Shown one piece after another: positions 61,604-64,000 of a stretch of DNA of 64,000 nucleotides. The first letter of the stretch is position 1. Every line of letters begins with the position of its first letter. The notes under the pieces are model-generated. The model ran no database searches. It had not been told where the DNA came from and saw nothing but the letters and a program-made list of their open reading frames with translations. Origin of the DNA: Ilyonectria destructans (Eukaryota > Ascomycota > Sordariomycetes > Hypocreales > Nectriaceae). The stretch covers positions 62,001 through 126,000 of the forward strand of contig JAHEWK010000025.1 of assembly GCA_020740775.1 (NCBI GenBank). Reading direction: 5' to 3'. The translations under genes were made by a program, and so were the position numbers.

Positions 61604-62402
61604 ATGGCCTCGACACTACTTGGGTTCTTCGAACGGCTCCCAGCCGAAGTGATACTTGCTTTCCTCGAGCTCCTCCCTATGAAAGATCTATTATCGCTGA
61701 AAGATGCAACGTACAACGTAATGTCGGTCTTTCGGAAACGCATCGACCCCTCAGAATATTTGCAGGCAAATGGACCGTTTACTAATGCCTCGGGATTACT
61801 AGAGGCGATGTCGACGCATGGCGCAGTTCTCTCTGGATCCAGGGCGTTAGAATGGTTTGTCCCAGGATCCATTGGAGAAACACCTGACTGGGACACTAGT
61901 TGAGGTACTCTTCAAAACTTTTCCGGTCCGGCAACACATATCATCCTATGTTCGGCCGGATGGATCGGTAAGGTGGATAGATAATATCTCACCATTATCC
62001 ACTACTAGACACGGCTCTGTGTCCTGACTTGAGCCTGATGCTAGCCATGTGCAATGCACTCTAACGAAACGTGTTGCTCTACAGCTATACTACGAATCCA
62101 CTGCGAGCAAGTTCGCATATCGGCGGCAGGTTCCTGCAGTCATCCAGGAAAGAGCTGGTTCAGCGGTTCGAAAGTATATTCAGAGGGGCTTTCAGTTCAA
62201 GCGTGTCACTGGGAATGAATGGACTCACCGTTCTTCCTTTGACCAAGACGCCTGCTTTATCGAGCTGAGTAACGGCTCTCATTACCCACCTCCAGTAAGG
62301 CAGGTCAAAGTGATTGAGTGTGTTATAAGGGTGAGGAGATACGCCTTTTGCCAAGGTCTAGGACGAGAGAGGCGCGGCACGAACTTCTACTTTTCGGAGT
62401 AG
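61604..62402 (+). pseudogene. Decayed F-box-like/nucleotidyltransferase-like fungal gene
   Basis: ATG 61604 opens MASTLLGFFERLPAEVILAF followed by LELLPMKDLLSLKDATYNV, an F-box-like start, then GAVLSGSRALEWFVPGS and PDWDTS, then a stop at 61901. The block LSGSRALE..FVPGS..DWD is typical of a fungal multicopy family with a nucleotidyltransferase-like fold. Further pieces appear in other frames up to 62402 (SAVRKYIQRGFQFKRVTGNEW and RVRRYAFCQ). The interruption by stops and a frame change marks it as a pseudogene. I cannot name the family firmly. Confidence 0.5.
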
Positions 62403-63080
62403 TAGATAGGTGTCACAGATTCAATTCATAATTTCAATATTCGTTTGTTTGGCGTGTAGAGGAGTGTGAATGATTTGTACCGTATCTCTTAATTGGTTAG
62501 TACGGCATTGACAACAGCCCTGTTCTGAGTGATGTACGGCCATATATAAAGAAAGACATTATGTGCAGATGGAGCTTTGGGTCCAGTAAGTTATATTTAA
62601 CTAGAGACAAAGCTACTAGTTACCATTTAATTCATATACTAGAGGGTATGAATCTAGATAGGTAAACCCTCATAACTTAAACTTAACAGAGCATTTGGCA
62701 GAGTACATGGCCAAATCTATAAGAGGACCAGCCTCAAATTGATGCCCGACGAAGGCTGAATGTGTTTTTCAGGCAGCACGAGCGGAGGGAGGGCCAGCCT
62801 AAAGGATAACTAGACAACTTAAATATAAACGGTCCCTACAGAGATATACTAACTGAATCGCATTTGTGAATGGTTATTATCTAGATAAGCTAATGTATTA
62901 GAAGATAGGAGCCATTTGTATACAGGCTATTATCACTGTTCCAGCTTTATGATCCAGCATGACAGCTCTTACAGCATGATGCGGTAACAAATTTAACTGC
63001 CAGCATAGATAGGAGTTTGCCACATTTTCAGAACACCCATCTGCCAGAACCACCCCACAACATTCTCGTGATCAGCAGAA
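62403..63080. other. AT-rich spacer, no gene recognised
   Basis: No open frame of note. Words such as CTAGATA and TTAACTAG recur, and TpA is common, which could reflect RIP on an old repeat. Confidence 0.35.
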
Positions 63081-63083
63081 GGA

Positions 63084-63850
63084 CGAGGTCTGCCGCTTTA
63101 ATGCCAAGCCGAGATTTCGCATAATCGATGCGGTCGACAGACATGGCATCTCGAAAGAAAACATCACGTACCTCAACCGCCATGGATACTTCACACGAGC
63201 ACCATTCGCCAAATCTATGCCTGAGTTCGATGTTTTATTCGAGCCCACACGGAGGCTGCAGCCAGTGGAGCTATTCAAGCATCCGTTTATAGAAGTGGTC
63301 GGTGCTGGCTTCGACAAGCCCGCTTCTCTGTATGAACTCGGTGGACGCCGTTTATATTTGAGCTGCGAGGGCTCGGGAGAGGTCGGTTATAGGACGAAAG
63401 TATCAATAAATAAAGAGGTCTGTGTCCAAATTATGTAGTTGCTTTACATTGGCAGCCCTGGCATTTTACAAGAGGGTTTTTGCGCACCAATCCCACGGTA
63501 TTAAATACGAGAGAACGAGCTATACCCCGGCTGTCGATGTCTGCTCTCTTGGCGTGGTGGTGTACGAGCTGATGTGTGGCCTTCCGCGGTACAATGACAG
63601 GTGCACCAACGGCGGGGCCGCCTGGTGCGAAAAGATCGTCGAGAGGCTCCAAAGGATTTTGAGAAATGGCCCGATGCACTGAGACAATTCCTATTGAATA
63701 CCATGGTGGTCATATCGCTGGAGTCACGGTTCTCAGCCGACGACTGGTATAAGCTAGGCGCTCGTTCTGCCGTATGCAGCCCGGTATTGGGAGGTTGCAA
63801 AGCAGGCACTGTCGGACGGTAAAGTGCGGTAGGTGCACCGTCCGTTGGCC
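63084..63850 (+). pseudogene. Protein-kinase-like remnant in broken frames
   Basis: First piece (about 63084-63437): RFRIIDAVDRHGISKENITY, FDVLFEPTRRLQPVELF, LYELGGRRLYLS, a region I do not recognise but in one frame. Second piece (from about 63440): AIKYERTS-like KYERTSYTPAVDVCSLGVVV, then YELMCGLP, the activation-segment and helix F region of a Ser/Thr kinase (usual DVWSLGVVV), then WCEKIVERLQRI. Third piece in another frame: DFEKWPDALRQFLLNTMVV and SRFSADDW, the C-lobe end. The catalytic N-lobe and the HRD/DFG motifs are absent, so it is a decayed fragment. The window ends soon after. Confidence 0.5.
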
Positions 63851-64000
63851 TGCGGAGAGGTCTAACGATTCGCTCCGAACCTCCAAGAGAGAACTGCAAA
63901 GACCGACTATTTCGCTGTTGATGTAGTCGTCATCCACAGCGTCGGGGAGATCTTCCAACGGTAGGTCTTCGCATTCGTCGATGAGGACGGCTTCGGCGAT

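Noticed and set aside
31299..64000. A complete Starship element starting at the DUF3435 gene
   Set aside because: No terminal repeats or cargo boundary can be seen and the gene is broken; kept only as a possibility in the findings.

Overview
The window comes from the nuclear genome of a filamentous ascomycete. The host genes carry short GT-AG introns of 46-78 nt with CTNAC-type branch points. They are fungal types: a Vip1-like RRM protein, a delta-9 fatty-acid desaturase fused to cytochrome b5, an RGS protein and a GT64 glycosyltransferase. A Sordariomycete, perhaps Hypocreales, is my inference from overall protein similarity and is not proven. Roughly half of the 64 kb is transposon-derived, so this is a repeat-rich compartment with a few host genes as islands.

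Layout. 1-1.9 kb: no recognised gene. 2-3 kb: MYND finger fused to a pRiA4b ORF-3-type domain. 3.7-9.1 kb: Tad-type LINE inserted into a gene for a secreted Cys-rich protein (9.1-9.8 kb). 10.2-14.4 kb: integrase-like (rve) gene and a convergent ORF of unknown function, flanked by 29-bp inverted repeats; this is a candidate unclassified DNA transposon and holds a solo LTR. 14.4-15.4 kb: pogo remnant. 16.7-17.6 kb: vip1. 18.1-19.6 kb: hAT remnant, interrupted by a Tc1 remnant, interrupted by a solo LTR. 21.1-21.6 kb: MYND protein. 23-25.8 and 27.9-30.3 kb: two diverged Crypton tyrosine recombinases flanking a GT64 gene. 31.3-33.9 kb: DUF3435 recombinase-like gene (the domain also found in Starship captains), split by a 607-bp hAT-like MITE. 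34-36.1 kb: G-rich tract, AT-rich block and three solo LTRs with perfect target duplications. 36.3-44.7 kb: pogo element with TIRs of about 95 bp, split by a 5.6-kb Copia element with identical LTRs. 45.6-47.6 kb: broken PIF1-like helicase. 49.4-50.8 kb: desaturase. 53.2-56.2 kb: complete hAT element with intact transposase. 57.5-59.4 kb: decayed pogo element with TIRs. 59.6-60.3 kb: RGS gene. 61.6-63.9 kb: decayed F-box-like and kinase-like sequences.

Most notable observations. (1) The Copia element is young (identical LTRs) and encodes gag, protease-integrase and RT-RNaseH in one frame, separated by exactly two single stops (UGA-CUA and UAA-CAA) at domain borders. Its primer site matches a tRNA-Lys(CUU)-like anticodon arm. 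This suggests a double stop-readthrough, half-tRNA-primed element. (2) Removing the MITE plus one 8-bp duplication restores the DUF3435 reading frame exactly. (3) The rve integrase/ORF pair lies inside inverted repeats. (4) Two Cryptons share intron positions but differ in their C-terminal region. (5) The desaturase has in-frame stops inside what looks like its usual C-terminal tail. All coordinates and splice sites were read by eye; no database or alignment was run.
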